Made by a program: the position numbers and the translations under genes
The notes under the pieces: generated by a model
The model's input: the letters and a program-made list of their open reading frames with translations, nothing else
The model's database searches: none
Told to the model about the DNA's origin: nothing
Source: Streptomyces sp. RB17
Lineage (GTDB): Bacteria; Actinomycetota; Actinomycetes; Streptomycetales; Streptomycetaceae
DNA: 64,000 nucleotides
Reading direction: 5' to 3'
NCBI RefSeq assembly: GCF_009604455.1
Contig: NZ_WEGL01000004.1
Span: forward strand, 310,001-374,000
In this document: one piece after another, positions 1-7,900 of the stretch
How the letters are laid out: each line of letters starts with the position of its first letter
Numbering within the stretch: position 1 is the first letter of the stretch

Positions 1-104
1 CGGTACTCCTCGCGCAGCTCGGGCGGGACGGTGAAGGTGAGGGCGACGGAGTCGTCGGTGATCCGGTCGACCTCGGCCACCGGGAGCGGGTGGAAGCGCG
101 CCAT
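1..104 (-). CDS. paaE: Phenylacetyl-CoA epoxidase reductase subunit PaaE, N-terminal fragment
   Basis: Only the first 34 codons are inside the window; the gene continues beyond the left edge. The start ATG at 104 shares one base with the paaD stop codon (TGATG), so the two are translationally coupled. The readable N-terminus begins MARFHPLPVAEVDRI and continues with a beta-strand rich in T, F and V, as at the start of the ferredoxin-NADP-reductase-like domain of PaaE. In the known complex PaaE passes electrons from NADPH through FAD and a 2Fe-2S centre to the PaaA di-iron site. The FAD and iron-sulfur motifs lie outside the window, so the assignment rests on the N-terminus and on its place as the fifth gene of paaABCDE. 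Confidence 0.85.
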   Translation of the reverse strand, partial: MARFHPLPVAEVDRITDDSVALTFTVPPELREEY

Positions 105-661
105 CACAACTCCTTGAAGTGGTCGAACGGTTCACGGCAGGCGAGGCAGCGGCGCAGTGCCTTGCACGCGGTGGAGGAGAATCTGCTGAGCAGTTCGGTG
201 TCGGCGGAGCCGCAGTGCGGGCAGCGGACGGGCTCGATGGTCGCGTCCCCGGTGGGCGCATCCGCGGTGGGCGTGTCTGCGGGCCGGGTCGGGCCGAGGG
301 TCAGCGGGACCGGGCCGGAGGCGGCGCGCACGCGCGGGGGAGCGATGCCGAACTCCCGGAGCTTGCGACGCCCTTCGGCGCTGATGTCGTCGGTCGTCCA
401 GGCGGGACTGAGCACCGTGCGGACCGTGACCTCGTGCATGCCGTGGGCGCGCAGCACCCGTTCGATGTCCACGCTCATCGCCTCGATGGCGGGGCAGCCG
501 GTGTAGGTGGGGGTCAGCTCGACCTCGACCGTGCCAGGGCCGTGGAGACGCACCGCGCGCACCACGCCCAGCTCCTGGAGCGTGAGCACCGGCAGTTCGG
601 GGTCGGGCACCGAGCCGGCCAGCTCCAGCAGCTCTGTTTCCAGGGCGGTGGCGGTCACCAT
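104..661 (-). CDS. paaD: Phenylacetyl-CoA epoxidase accessory protein PaaD
   Basis: 185 aa. The N-terminal two thirds are a MIP18/DUF59-type domain with the family sequence PTYTGCPAIEAM around residues 51-62. The C-terminus carries a zinc-ribbon-like set of cysteines: Cys147-x2-Cys150, then Cys166, Cys172 and Cys175. PaaD proteins are needed for a functional epoxidase complex and are thought to help mature its metal centres. The start ATG at 661 overlaps the end of paaC by 7 bp; a GTG three bases downstream would give a GTGA overlap and is equally possible. A Pro/Thr/Asp-rich linker (about residues 123-143) separates the two domains. Confidence 0.93.
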   Translation of the reverse strand: MVTATALETELLELAGSVPDPELPVLTLQELGVVRAVRLHGPGTVEVELTPTYTGCPAIEAMSVDIERVLRAHGMHEVTVRTVLSPAWTTDDISAEGRRKLREFGIAPPRVRAASGPVPLTLGPTRPADTPTADAPTGDATIEPVRCPHCGSADTELLSRFSSTACKALRRCLACREPFDHFKEL

Positions 662-1386
662 GTCGCCCCCGGGTGGCTGCGGTGCAGATGCTGCATCTCG
701 GCGAGCATCCGACCGAAGGGTTCGGTGTGCAGGCCCTGCCGTCCGGCGCCGGCCGACCAGGCGCCGGTGCGCGGTCCCTCGGGGAGGGGGAGAGTGGCCC
801 GGCCGAGGACGTCCTGGACGGACTCCTGCCAGTGCTTGTCCAGTCGGGTCCAGTCGGCGTCGAGGCCCTCCACGGGCTGGAACATCTCACCGGTGAACTT
901 CCACAGGCCCGCGATGGCGCGGCGCATCCGTTCGTGGCTGGTCTCCGTGCCGTCGCCGAGGCGGAGCGTCCACTGCTCGGCGTGGTCGCGGTGGTAGGCG
1001 ACCTCCTTGACCGCTTTCGCGGCGAGAGCGGCGAACGGGCCGTCGCCTGATGCAAGTTCGGCGTACAGCAGCTGCTGGTAGGTGGAGAAGTACAGCTGGC
1101 GGGCGATCGTGTGGGCGAAGTCGCCGTTCGGCTGCTCGACCAGCTGGAGGTTGCGGAAGGCCCGCTCCTCGCGCAGGTAGGCCAGTTCGTCCTCGTCGCC
1201 GGTCAGGGACAGCAGCACGCGGGCCTGGCCGAGCAGGTCGAGGGCGATGTTCGCGAGGGCGACCTCCTCCTCCAGGACGGGGGCGTGCCCGGCCCACTCC
1301 CCGAGCCGGTGGGAGAGCACGAGGGCGTCGTCGCCGAGGGCGAGGGCGGCGGTCACCGGGACGGTGTCGGGGCCGGTGGCGGTCAC
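655..1386 (-). CDS. paaC: Phenylacetyl-CoA epoxidase structural subunit PaaC
   Basis: 243 aa from a GTG start at 1386, chosen because it overlaps the paaB stop as GTGA; an upstream extension of the same frame would run through paaB. The protein is all-helical and ferritin-like, beginning at about residue 12 with ALALGDDALVLSHRLGEW and including LLGQARVLL and EVAYHRDHAEQW, typical of PaaC. In the E. coli complex PaaC is the non-catalytic partner that forms a heterodimer with PaaA and shapes the substrate site. It lies third in a tightly overlapping paaABCDE operon. Confidence 0.94.
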   Translation of the reverse strand: MTATGPDTVPVTAALALGDDALVLSHRLGEWAGHAPVLEEEVALANIALDLLGQARVLLSLTGDEDELAYLREERAFRNLQLVEQPNGDFAHTIARQLYFSTYQQLLYAELASGDGPFAALAAKAVKEVAYHRDHAEQWTLRLGDGTETSHERMRRAIAGLWKFTGEMFQPVEGLDADWTRLDKHWQESVQDVLGRATLPLPEGPRTGAWSAGAGRQGLHTEPFGRMLAEMQHLHRSHPGATW

Positions 1387-1670
1387 AGGTGCTTCACCCC
1401 TTCCGGGATCTCGTAGAAGGTCGGGTGCCGGTAGGGCTTGTCGGCGGCCGGCTCGAAGAACGGGTCCTTCTCGTCCGGCGAGGACGCGGTGATCGCGGCG
1501 GCCGGGACGACCCAGATGGAGACGCCCTCGCCGCGGCGGGTGTACAGGTCGCGGGCGTTGCGCAGGGCCAGTTCCGCGTCGGGGGCGTGCAGGCTGCCGG
1601 CGTGGGTGTGGGAGAGGCCGCGCCGGGAGCGCACGAAGACCTCCCACAGGGGCCAGTCGGTGGTGCTCAT
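1383..1670 (-). CDS. paaB: Phenylacetyl-CoA epoxidase small subunit PaaB
   Basis: 95 aa, the usual size of PaaB. It starts WPLWEVFVRSRRGLSHTHAGSLHA and ends PFFEPAADKPYRHPTFYEIP, both characteristic of the family. PaaB is small and non-catalytic and links PaaAC heterodimers in the multisubunit epoxidase. The ATG at 1670 overlaps the paaA stop codon as ATGA, and its own stop overlaps the paaC GTG as GTGA, so it is sandwiched by translational coupling on both sides. Confidence 0.95.
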   Translation of the reverse strand: MSTTDWPLWEVFVRSRRGLSHTHAGSLHAPDAELALRNARDLYTRRGEGVSIWVVPAAAITASSPDEKDPFFEPAADKPYRHPTFYEIPEGVKHL

Positions 1671-2737
1671 GCTCGCTCCGCTCCTGTCGCGTGTGCTGAC
1701 TCGTTACGTGTCTCACCGGTGCCGGTCGTGCCGGGAGTGGGGCCGCCGGTTCCGCCGGTGTGCTTGGCCGCGTAGGCGGCGGCCGCTTCCCGCACCCACG
1801 CGCCCTCGTCGTGGGCGCGCCTGCGCTGGGTGATCCGCTGTTCGTTGCACGGGCCGTTGCCCTTGAGGACCTCCCAGAACTCCGTCCAGTCGATCGGGCC
1901 GAAGTCGTAGTGCCCGCTTTCCTCGTTCCACCGCAGGTCCGGGTCGGGGAGGGTGAGGCCGAGGGACTCGGCCTGGGGGACGCAGATGTCGACGAAGCGC
2001 TGGCGCAGCTCGTCGTTGGAGTGCCGTTTGATCTTCCATTCCATCGACTGCGCGGAGTGCTGGGACTCGTCGTCGGGCGGGCCGAACATCATCAGCGAGG
2101 GCCACCACCAGCGGTTCACCGCGTCCTGCGCCATCGCGTGCTGCTCTGGTGTGCCCTTGCTGAGGGCCAGCAGCGACTCGTAGCCCTGGCGCTGGTGGAA
2201 GGACTCCTCCTTGCAGATCCGCACCATCGCGCGGGCGTACGGGCCGTAGGAGCAGCGGCACAGCGGGACCTGGTTGGTGATCGCGGCGCCGTCCACGAGC
2301 CAGCCGATCGCGCCGACGTCGGCCCAGGTCAGGGTCGGGTAGTTGAAGATCGAGGAGTACTTCTGGCGGCCGCTGTGCAGCTTGTCGAGCAGCTCGTCGC
2401 GGCCGGTGCCGAGGGTCTCGGCCGCGCTGTACAGGTACAGGCCGTGGCCGGCCTCGTCCTGGACCTTGGCCATGAGGATCGCCTTGCGGCGCAGGGAGGG
2501 CGCGCGGGTGATCCAGTTGGCCTCCGGCTGCATGCCGATGATCTCGGAGTGCGCGTGCTGGGCGATCTGCCGGACCAGGGTGGCGCGGTAGGCATCGGGC
2601 ATCCAGTCGCGCGGTTCGATGCGTTCGTCGGCGGCCACGGCCCTGTCGAAGGCGTGCTGGAAGGCCGCCGTGCCGGCGGTGTCCGGTGCGCCGTCCGCCT
2701 TCGTGCGGGCCGTGCGCTGCGCGGCTGCTGTGGCCAT
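1667..2737 (-). CDS. paaA: Phenylacetyl-CoA epoxidase catalytic subunit PaaA
   Basis: 356 aa; the catalytic di-iron subunit that converts phenylacetyl-CoA to its 1,2-epoxide, the first step of the aerobic hybrid pathway. Ferritin-like metal ligands are visible: Glu65 in HSEIIGMQPE, the pair Glu95-x2-His98 in QDEAGHG, and Glu178-x2-His181 in KEESFHQRQG. The C-terminal 35 residues are a low-complexity Gly/Thr/Ala tail beyond the conserved WEVLKGNGPCNEQR region. The ATG at 2737 follows an AGGGGGAC-type ribosome site. It is first in paaABCDE, with a PaaR-type operator 40-60 bp upstream, so induction by phenylacetyl-CoA is likely. Confidence 0.96.
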   Translation of the reverse strand: MATAAAQRTARTKADGAPDTAGTAAFQHAFDRAVAADERIEPRDWMPDAYRATLVRQIAQHAHSEIIGMQPEANWITRAPSLRRKAILMAKVQDEAGHGLYLYSAAETLGTGRDELLDKLHSGRQKYSSIFNYPTLTWADVGAIGWLVDGAAITNQVPLCRCSYGPYARAMVRICKEESFHQRQGYESLLALSKGTPEQHAMAQDAVNRWWWPSLMMFGPPDDESQHSAQSMEWKIKRHSNDELRQRFVDICVPQAESLGLTLPDPDLRWNEESGHYDFGPIDWTEFWEVLKGNGPCNEQRITQRRRAHDEGAWVREAAAAYAAKHTGGTGGPTPGTTGTGETRNESAHATGAERA

Positions 2738-2775
2738 GCGGTCCCCCTGACCTCGGGCTCTGCGATGGGACTCTC

Positions 2776-2793
2776 CCGACCGATCGTTCGGTC
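2776..2793. promoter_or_regulatory. PaaR-type operator upstream of paaA
   Basis: Read on the minus strand this is ACCGAACGATCGGTCGGG, holding a perfect 5-4-5 dyad (ACCGA/TCGGT). The identical 18-mer occurs at 7831-7848 between paaN and paaH, and a two- to three-base variant lies upstream of the bkd operon at 10663-10680. It lies between the paaA start and the probable promoter. The candidate ligand is the TetR-family protein encoded at 9415-10002. The match is seen in the sequence; binding is inferred. Confidence 0.75.
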
Positions 2794-2838
2794 CATGCGC
2801 ATCAATGGTGTGCCGGGCCGACGTGGGGTGTCAACCGC

Positions 2839-2871
2839 TGTGGAAAACTCCGGCGGGCAGCCTGTGGACAA
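2839..2871 (-). promoter_or_regulatory. DnaA-box-like pair in the paaA/DUF5819 intergenic region
   Basis: The 359-bp gap 2738-3096 has no convincing gene. Besides the PaaR operator it carries TGTGGAAAA (2839-2847) and TGTGGACAA (2863-2871). On the minus strand the second is TTGTCCACA, the strong DnaA box of Streptomyces, and the first is a one-mismatch form. Their starts are 24 bp apart. Similar pairs recur elsewhere in the window (38590-38640). Confidence 0.5.
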
Positions 2872-3096
2872 CCCGCGCGAGGGCGGCTGGGGCGGGGTTC
2901 CGGCCGTACCGCGTGGCGAGGACCACGGCCCTTGGGGCGTACCCGGGGCTGCGCCCGGTGGCCCGGGCTGAGTACCGTTCCGTGCGTATCGCCGAGCAGT
3001 GGCGTACGTGAAGGGTGGGGCGCTCGTGGCGGGCGCCGCGTCACGGAGCCGCGCCACTGGACCGAATGACTGAGCCGAAACGGGGGACGGGGCGGA

Positions 3097-4044
3097 ATGG
3101 ACGCGTACGACGAGGACCCGGGGGCCCGACCCGACCCCGGCGGGTCGGCCCGGGCGCGTCGCCCGGAGGCCTCCCCGACCGGCATGGACTCCTCGGCAGG
3201 GATGGATTCCCGAGCCGACGTGGACTCCTCGGCAGACGTGGCTTTCCGGGCCGAAGCCGAGTCCTCGGCCGACGCGGCGTCCCGGGCGGACGTCGAGTCC
3301 CCGGCCGCCGCCGAATCACGGGTGGACGCGGATGCCGCCCGCAGTGAGAGCTCGGTGGCCTCGGGGGCCGACCTCCCCGTCCCGCCCCCCGCGCCCCGTA
3401 CGGGTGTGGCCGCTCTCTCTCCCCGCTACCAGGTCGCCGCCGCGCTGGCGCTCGCGGTCGTCGGTGTCGCGGCCTGTGTGCATCTGCTGATGGTGTTCCT
3501 CAGTCTCGCCCCCGCGAACACGGTGACCAAGCAGCACGGCAAGGCCGTCGAGGAGTGGGTGTTTCCCGAGTTCGAGCAGAACTGGAAGCTGTTCGCACCC
3601 AACCCGCTGCAGCAGAACATCGCCGTCCAGGTGCGCGCCGTCGTGCGGGCGAAGGACGGCGGGCTGCGCACCACCCGGTGGACCGACCTCTCCGCCCAGG
3701 ACGGCGCCGCCATCGACGGCAACCTGGTGCCGAGCCACACCCAGCAGAACGAGCTGCGCCGCGCCTGGGACTTCTTCACCGCCACGCACAGCGCCGACAA
3801 CCAGTCGGTGGGCATGCGCGGCTCCCTCTCCGAGCAGTATCTGCGCCGGATCGTGGTGATGCGCCTGTACCGGACCTACCCGGCCGGCCGCGACGGCGTC
3901 ATACAGCGCGTCCAGATCCGTTCCAGCACGACGAATGTGCAGCCGCCCGCGTGGAGCGGTGAGCGCGTGTCCGACAAGCCCGTCTACCGCGTGCTGCCCT
4001 GGTGGACCGTGACGGCCGACGAGGCAGCGGGAGGTGTGCGGTGA
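3097..4044 (+). CDS. DUF5819 family membrane-anchored protein
   Basis: 315 aa. The N-terminal 95 residues are a degenerate repeat of Ser, Ala, Asp and Arg (units like DSSADV / SRADVES), predicted disordered and cytoplasmic. One transmembrane helix follows at about residues 113-137, rich in A, V and L. The C-terminal 175 residues are a conserved extracytoplasmic domain containing EEWVFPEFEQNWKLFAPNP, diagnostic of DUF5819. Function is unknown. The gene overlaps the next one as GTGA, and DUF5819 with HTTM is a recurrent pair in actinomycetes, so the two products probably work together at the membrane. A GGGGCGGA sequence immediately precedes the start. Unrelated to the flanking paa genes. Confidence 0.85.
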   Translation: MDAYDEDPGARPDPGGSARARRPEASPTGMDSSAGMDSRADVDSSADVAFRAEAESSADAASRADVESPAAAESRVDADAARSESSVASGADLPVPPPAPRTGVAALSPRYQVAAALALAVVGVAACVHLLMVFLSLAPANTVTKQHGKAVEEWVFPEFEQNWKLFAPNPLQQNIAVQVRAVVRAKDGGLRTTRWTDLSAQDGAAIDGNLVPSHTQQNELRRAWDFFTATHSADNQSVGMRGSLSEQYLRRIVVMRLYRTYPAGRDGVIQRVQIRSSTTNVQPPAWSGERVSDKPVYRVLPWWTVTADEAAGGVR

Positions 4045-5300
4045 ACGGGCTCTCCCTGACCCTCTCCCGCGGTATCGCCAGGGTCACCGAATCGGCTCTG
4101 GGGCCGTACCAGAGCGCCGTCATCCGCATCGGGTTCGCCGGGACCTGGCTGCTGTTCCTGCTGCGCGAGTTCCCGCACCGCCAGGAGCTGTACGGCCCGG
4201 CCGGGCCGTGGGGCTGGAACCTCGCCAAGGAGCTGACCGCCGACAACCACGCCTTCACGGCCCTGCTGTGGTCCGACGGCCAGCTGTGGTTCGAGTGCTG
4301 CTACCTGCTGGCGCTCCTGGCCGGCGCGGCGCTGCTGCTCGGCTGGCGCACCCGTACGGCGGCCGTGCTGTTCATGGTGGGTGTGCTGTCGCTGCAGAAC
4401 CGCAGCGTCTTCATGGGCGACGGCGGCGACAACGTCCTGCACCTGATGTCCTTCTACCTCGTGTTCACGCGCTGCGGACAGGTGTGGTCCCTGGACGCAC
4501 GGCGGGCGGCGCGCGCCGAGGCGACACGCGTGCGTGGGGAGCGGGTCTCCGCCGACCGGGTGGGACCGGGCCTGTGGGCGGTGTCCGGTCTGGCGCTGCT
4601 CATGGCGACGTTCACCGGCCGGTTCGACAACGGCTGGCTGATCCCCGCGCTGATGTGGACGGCCTGGGCGGTACTCGGCCTGTGGTGGGCCGTGGACCGA
4701 TGGGCGAGATCGCAGCAGCCGCGGATCCTGCTGGACGTCATCGCCAACGTCCTGCACAACGGCGCCCTGTTCGTGATCATGGCGGAGGCCTGCCTGATCT
4801 ACGCGACGGCCGGCTGGTACAAGATCCAGGGCTCGCGCTGGCAGGACGGCACCGCCGTCTACTACCCCCTCCACCTGGACTACTTCTCGCCCTGGCCCGG
4901 ACTCGCCGACCTGATGTCCTCCAGCGGCACGATCATGATGGTCGTCGCCTACGGCACGGTCATGGTGCAGGTGGCCTTCCCGTTCACCCTGTTCGACCGG
5001 CGGGTCAAGAACGTCCTGCTGGTGCTGATGATGACCGAGCACGCGGTGATCGCGGTCGTGCTCGGCCTGCCGTTCTTCTCGCTGGCGATGATCACCGCGG
5101 ACTCGGTCTTCCTGCCGACGGCGTTCCTGCGCCGGGTCGGTGCGCTCGTCGCACGCGCGCCTGGGCGGATCGTCCGGCGTGGCGGGCCCACGGTGCCCGC
5201 GCCGCGCTCCCCCGAAGCCGGCCCCGAGGGGAGCCCGCAGGGCCGATGGGGGTCACCCCGGGCGAGCGCGGCCGAGCGTGGGGGAGGCTTCACGGCATGA
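4041..5300 (+). CDS. HTTM (vitamin K-dependent gamma-carboxylase-like) membrane protein
   Basis: 419 aa from the GTG at 4041, which overlaps the DUF5819 stop. It has eight or more hydrophobic segments and the HTTM-type sequences RIGFAGTWLLFLLREF near the N-terminus, QNRSVFMGDGGDNVLHL, and YATAGWYKIQGSRWQDGTAVYYPLH, where the HTTM fold resembles the membrane part of vitamin K-dependent carboxylases. A catalytic role has not been shown for bacterial stand-alone HTTM proteins. The last 50 residues (RRGGPTVPAPRS onward) are low-complexity and coincide with an interspersed repeat element, so they are probably recent sequence rather than part of the fold. The stop overlaps the next start as ATGA. 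Confidence 0.85.
   Translation: MNGLSLTLSRGIARVTESALGPYQSAVIRIGFAGTWLLFLLREFPHRQELYGPAGPWGWNLAKELTADNHAFTALLWSDGQLWFECCYLLALLAGAALLLGWRTRTAAVLFMVGVLSLQNRSVFMGDGGDNVLHLMSFYLVFTRCGQVWSLDARRAARAEATRVRGERVSADRVGPGLWAVSGLALLMATFTGRFDNGWLIPALMWTAWAVLGLWWAVDRWARSQQPRILLDVIANVLHNGALFVIMAEACLIYATAGWYKIQGSRWQDGTAVYYPLHLDYFSPWPGLADLMSSSGTIMMVVAYGTVMVQVAFPFTLFDRRVKNVLLVLMMTEHAVIAVVLGLPFFSLAMITADSVFLPTAFLRRVGALVARAPGRIVRRGGPTVPAPRSPEAGPEGSPQGRWGSPRASAAERGGGFTA
5247..5290 (+). repeat. Interspersed Streptomyces-type repeat inside a coding end
   Basis: Contains GGGGGTCACCCC (5248-5259) and, 20 bp later, GGGGGAGGCT (5280-5289). The same two blocks in the same order, GGGGGTACCCCC and GGGGGAGGCT, occur on the minus strand at 63116-63140. 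This copy supplies the C-terminal residues of the HTTM protein and the ribosome-binding region of the next gene. Confidence 0.6.
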
Positions 5301-6052
5301 CCGACCCGCTGACCCGCTGGCGCGAGCACGCCGAGGACGCCGTGCTGCTCGACGGCTTCCACGCCCTCAAGCACGCGCTGCGCTTCGGCGCCGAGGTCCC
5401 GGTGGCGATCACCACCGACCGGCGTGCCGCGCTCGCCCTCGCCGAGGAGCTGGCCGGGGACGTACGGGACGCGCTGGACGCGCTGCTCACCCAGGTGCCC
5501 GCGCAGACGTACGCCTCGCTCGTCCCGCGGCCCCACCCGACCGGTGTGGCCGCGCTTGCCGTACGGCCGTCCCGCGAGGCCAACCTGCGCAGGCTCGCCC
5601 ACTTGCCCCGCACCGCGCCCGTCGTGGTCCTGGACAACCCCCGCAACCTGGGCAACGCCGGTGCCGTGATCCGGCTGGCCGCCGGTTTCGGGGCGACCGG
5701 CGTGGTCACCACGGGCACCCTCGACCCCTGGCACCCCACGGTGGTGCGCGGTGGCGCCGGCCTGCACTTCGCGACCGCCGTGGAACGGCTGGGCGTCGAC
5801 GAGCTGCCCCCGGGGCCGGTGTTCGCGCTGGACCCCGAGGGCGACGACATCCGGGGCGTGCAGCTCCCGGACGACGCCGTCCTCGCCTTCGGCTCCGAGC
5901 GCAGCGGCCTTTCGGCAGAACTACGCGCGCGTGCCGACCACTTGCTGTCCCTGCCCATGCGCCCCCAGGTGTCCAGCTACAACCTGGCAACGAGCGTGGC
6001 GATGACGCTGTACCACTGGAGTGCGACCGGGGGCGCGCCTACGGCTTCCTAG
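5297..6052 (+). CDS. SpoU/TrmH family RNA 2'-O-methyltransferase
   Basis: 251 aa. The three SPOUT trefoil-knot motifs are present: motif 1 LDNPRNLGNAGAVIR (about 114-128), motif 2 FGSERSGLS (about 198-206) and motif 3 LPMRPQVSSYNLATSVAMTLY near the C-terminus, where the Asn of SYNLATS is the conserved residue. The enzyme uses S-adenosylmethionine to methylate a ribose in rRNA or tRNA; the substrate cannot be told from sequence. Its ATG overlaps the HTTM stop, making a three-gene unit. Its TAG stop lies in CTAG, which is also the stop of the convergent paaN, so the two genes overlap tail to tail by 4 bp. Confidence 0.92.
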   Translation: MTDPLTRWREHAEDAVLLDGFHALKHALRFGAEVPVAITTDRRAALALAEELAGDVRDALDALLTQVPAQTYASLVPRPHPTGVAALAVRPSREANLRRLAHLPRTAPVVVLDNPRNLGNAGAVIRLAAGFGATGVVTTGTLDPWHPTVVRGGAGLHFATAVERLGVDELPPGPVFALDPEGDDIRGVQLPDDAVLAFGSERSGLSAELRARADHLLSLPMRPQVSSYNLATSVAMTLYHWSATGGAPTAS

Positions 6053-7740
6053 GCCTCGCGGCGGACCTCCACCACCCGGAACCGGCTGGCCACGAACGCC
6101 CCGTCGCACAGAGCGGCGTTGGCCGCCGGGTTGCCGCCCGAGCCGTGGAAGTCGGAGAACGCGGCGGTCTGGTTCACATACACCCCGCCGGTCAGGTTGA
6201 GCGACAGCTGGGCCGCCTCCTCCAGGCACACCTCCTCGACGGCCTGCTCCACCTCGCGGTCGGCGGTGTAGGCGCCGACCGTCATCGCACCCTTCTCGCG
6301 GACCGTACGGCGCAGCAGCTCCACCGCGTCGGCCACCGAGTCGACCGCGACGGCGAAGGAGACGGGGCCGAAGCACTCGCTCATGTAGGCGGCCTCGTCG
6401 TCCGGCTTGGCGCCGTCCAGCTTGACGATGACCGGGGTGCGCACGACCGCGCCCGGGAAGTCCGGGTTGCTGATCTCCCGGGAGGCGAGGGCCACTTCGC
6501 CGAGGCCGGCGGCGGCTTCCAGGCGGGCCTTGACGTCCGGGTTGACGATCGCGCCCAGCAATGCGTTCGCGCGGGCGTCGTCGCCGAGGAGGCCGTCGAC
6601 CGCGCGGGCGAGGTCGGCGGTGAACTCGTCGAAGGTCTTGGGGCCCTGGTCGGTGCGGATGCCGTCCCGGGGGATGAGCAGGTTCTGCGGGGTGGTGCAC
6701 ATCTGGCCGCTGTACAGGGACAGCGAGAACGCCAGGTTGGACAGCATGCCCTTGTAGTCGTCCGTGGAGTGCACGACCACCGTGTTGACGCCGGCCTTCT
6801 CGGTGTAGACCTGCGCCTGGCGGGCGTTGGCCTCCAGCCAGTCGCCGAAGGACGTCGACCCGGTGTAGTCGATGATCTTGACTTCGGGGCGGGTGGCGAG
6901 GGTCTTGGCGATGCCCTCGCCGGGGCGCTCGGCGGCCAGCGCCACCAGGTTCGGGTCGAAGCCCGTCTCGTCGAGCACCTGGCGCGCGATCTGCACGGTG
7001 AGGGCGAGCGGCAGCACCGCGCGCGGGTGGGGCTTGACCAGGACCGCGTTGCCGGTGGCGAGGGAGGCGAACAGGCCCGGGTAGCCGTTCCACGTCGGGA
7101 AGGTGTTGCAGCCGATGAGCAGGGCGAGGCCGCGCGGGACCGGAGTGAACTGCTTGGTGAGGGCCAGCGGGTCACGCTTGCCCTGCGGCTTGGTCCACTC
7201 GGCCGTCTCGGGCGTGCGGACCTGCTCCGCGTACGCGTACGCCACCGCTTCCAGGCCGCGGTCCTGGGCGTGCGGGCCGCCCGCCTGGAACGCCATCATG
7301 AAGGCCTGGCCACTGGTGTGCATGACGGCGTGCGCGAACTCGTGCGTCCGGTCGCCGATCCGCTTCAGGATCTCCAGGCACACCAGCGACCGGGTTTCCG
7401 CGCCCGCGTCCCGCCAGGCCCGCTGCCCCGCCTTCATCGCCGGGATCAGCGCGTCCACGTCCGCGTGCGGGTAGCTGACGCCCAGCTCGATGCCGTACGG
7501 CGACACCTCGTCGCCCACCCAGTCGTCGGTGCCGGGCTGGCCGAGGTCGAGGCGGGTGTTCAGCAGGGCGTCGAAGGCGGCCTTGCCCGCAGCCGCGTCC
7601 AGGCTGCCGTTCTCGCCGTAGGCCTTCGGGTGCTCGGGGTGCGGGGACCAGTACGCGCGCGTGCGGATCGTTTCCAGCGCCTGGTCGAGCGTGGGCCGGT
7701 GCTTGGCGATCAGCTCGTCGGCGGTCAGTTCGGCGGCCAT
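6049..7740 (-). CDS. paaN: PaaN-type aldehyde dehydrogenase of phenylacetate degradation
   Basis: 563 aa. An aldehyde dehydrogenase fold with the catalytic cysteine at Cys348 in SGQMCTT and cofactor-binding regions around GCNTFPTWNGYPGL (210-223), VLVKPHP (234-240) and DYTGSTSFG (291-299). Family knowledge: PaaN/PaaZ oxidises the semialdehyde released on ring opening. E. coli PaaZ is about 680 aa with a C-terminal MaoC-type hydratase that opens the oxepin ring; this protein ends after the ALDH domain, so it is the short actinobacterial form and ring hydrolysis needs another protein. It is divergent from paaH across a 160-bp region holding a PaaR operator. Confidence 0.93.
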   Translation of the reverse strand: MAAELTADELIAKHRPTLDQALETIRTRAYWSPHPEHPKAYGENGSLDAAAGKAAFDALLNTRLDLGQPGTDDWVGDEVSPYGIELGVSYPHADVDALIPAMKAGQRAWRDAGAETRSLVCLEILKRIGDRTHEFAHAVMHTSGQAFMMAFQAGGPHAQDRGLEAVAYAYAEQVRTPETAEWTKPQGKRDPLALTKQFTPVPRGLALLIGCNTFPTWNGYPGLFASLATGNAVLVKPHPRAVLPLALTVQIARQVLDETGFDPNLVALAAERPGEGIAKTLATRPEVKIIDYTGSTSFGDWLEANARQAQVYTEKAGVNTVVVHSTDDYKGMLSNLAFSLSLYSGQMCTTPQNLLIPRDGIRTDQGPKTFDEFTADLARAVDGLLGDDARANALLGAIVNPDVKARLEAAAGLGEVALASREISNPDFPGAVVRTPVIVKLDGAKPDDEAAYMSECFGPVSFAVAVDSVADAVELLRRTVREKGAMTVGAYTADREVEQAVEEVCLEEAAQLSLNLTGGVYVNQTAAFSDFHGSGGNPAANAALCDGAFVASRFRVVEVRREA

Positions 7741-7830
7741 GCGGGACCAACTCCTCGTCTGGAGAACTCATCGTCGAGTTCGTCGACCTGGCGGAAAGAG
7801 CAGCGGGATCGGGCGGTCAGAGCTAGAGTA

Positions 7831-7848
7831 ACCGAACGATCGGTCGGG
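7831..7848. promoter_or_regulatory. PaaR-type operator in the paaN-paaH divergent region
   Basis: ACCGAACGATCGGTCGGG, an exact copy of the minus-strand site upstream of paaA. It begins two bases after TAGAGT (7824-7829), a plausible -10 hexamer for paaH, so a bound repressor would cover the transcription start. A DnaA-box-like TGTGGAAAA lies downstream at 7869-7877. The spacing to both start codons (90 and 53 bp) fits a shared operator. Confidence 0.75.
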
Positions 7849-7900
7849 ACAAGGGGGCCTGCCGCATCTGTGGAAAACGCCGTGCGGGAGGATCGCGCAC

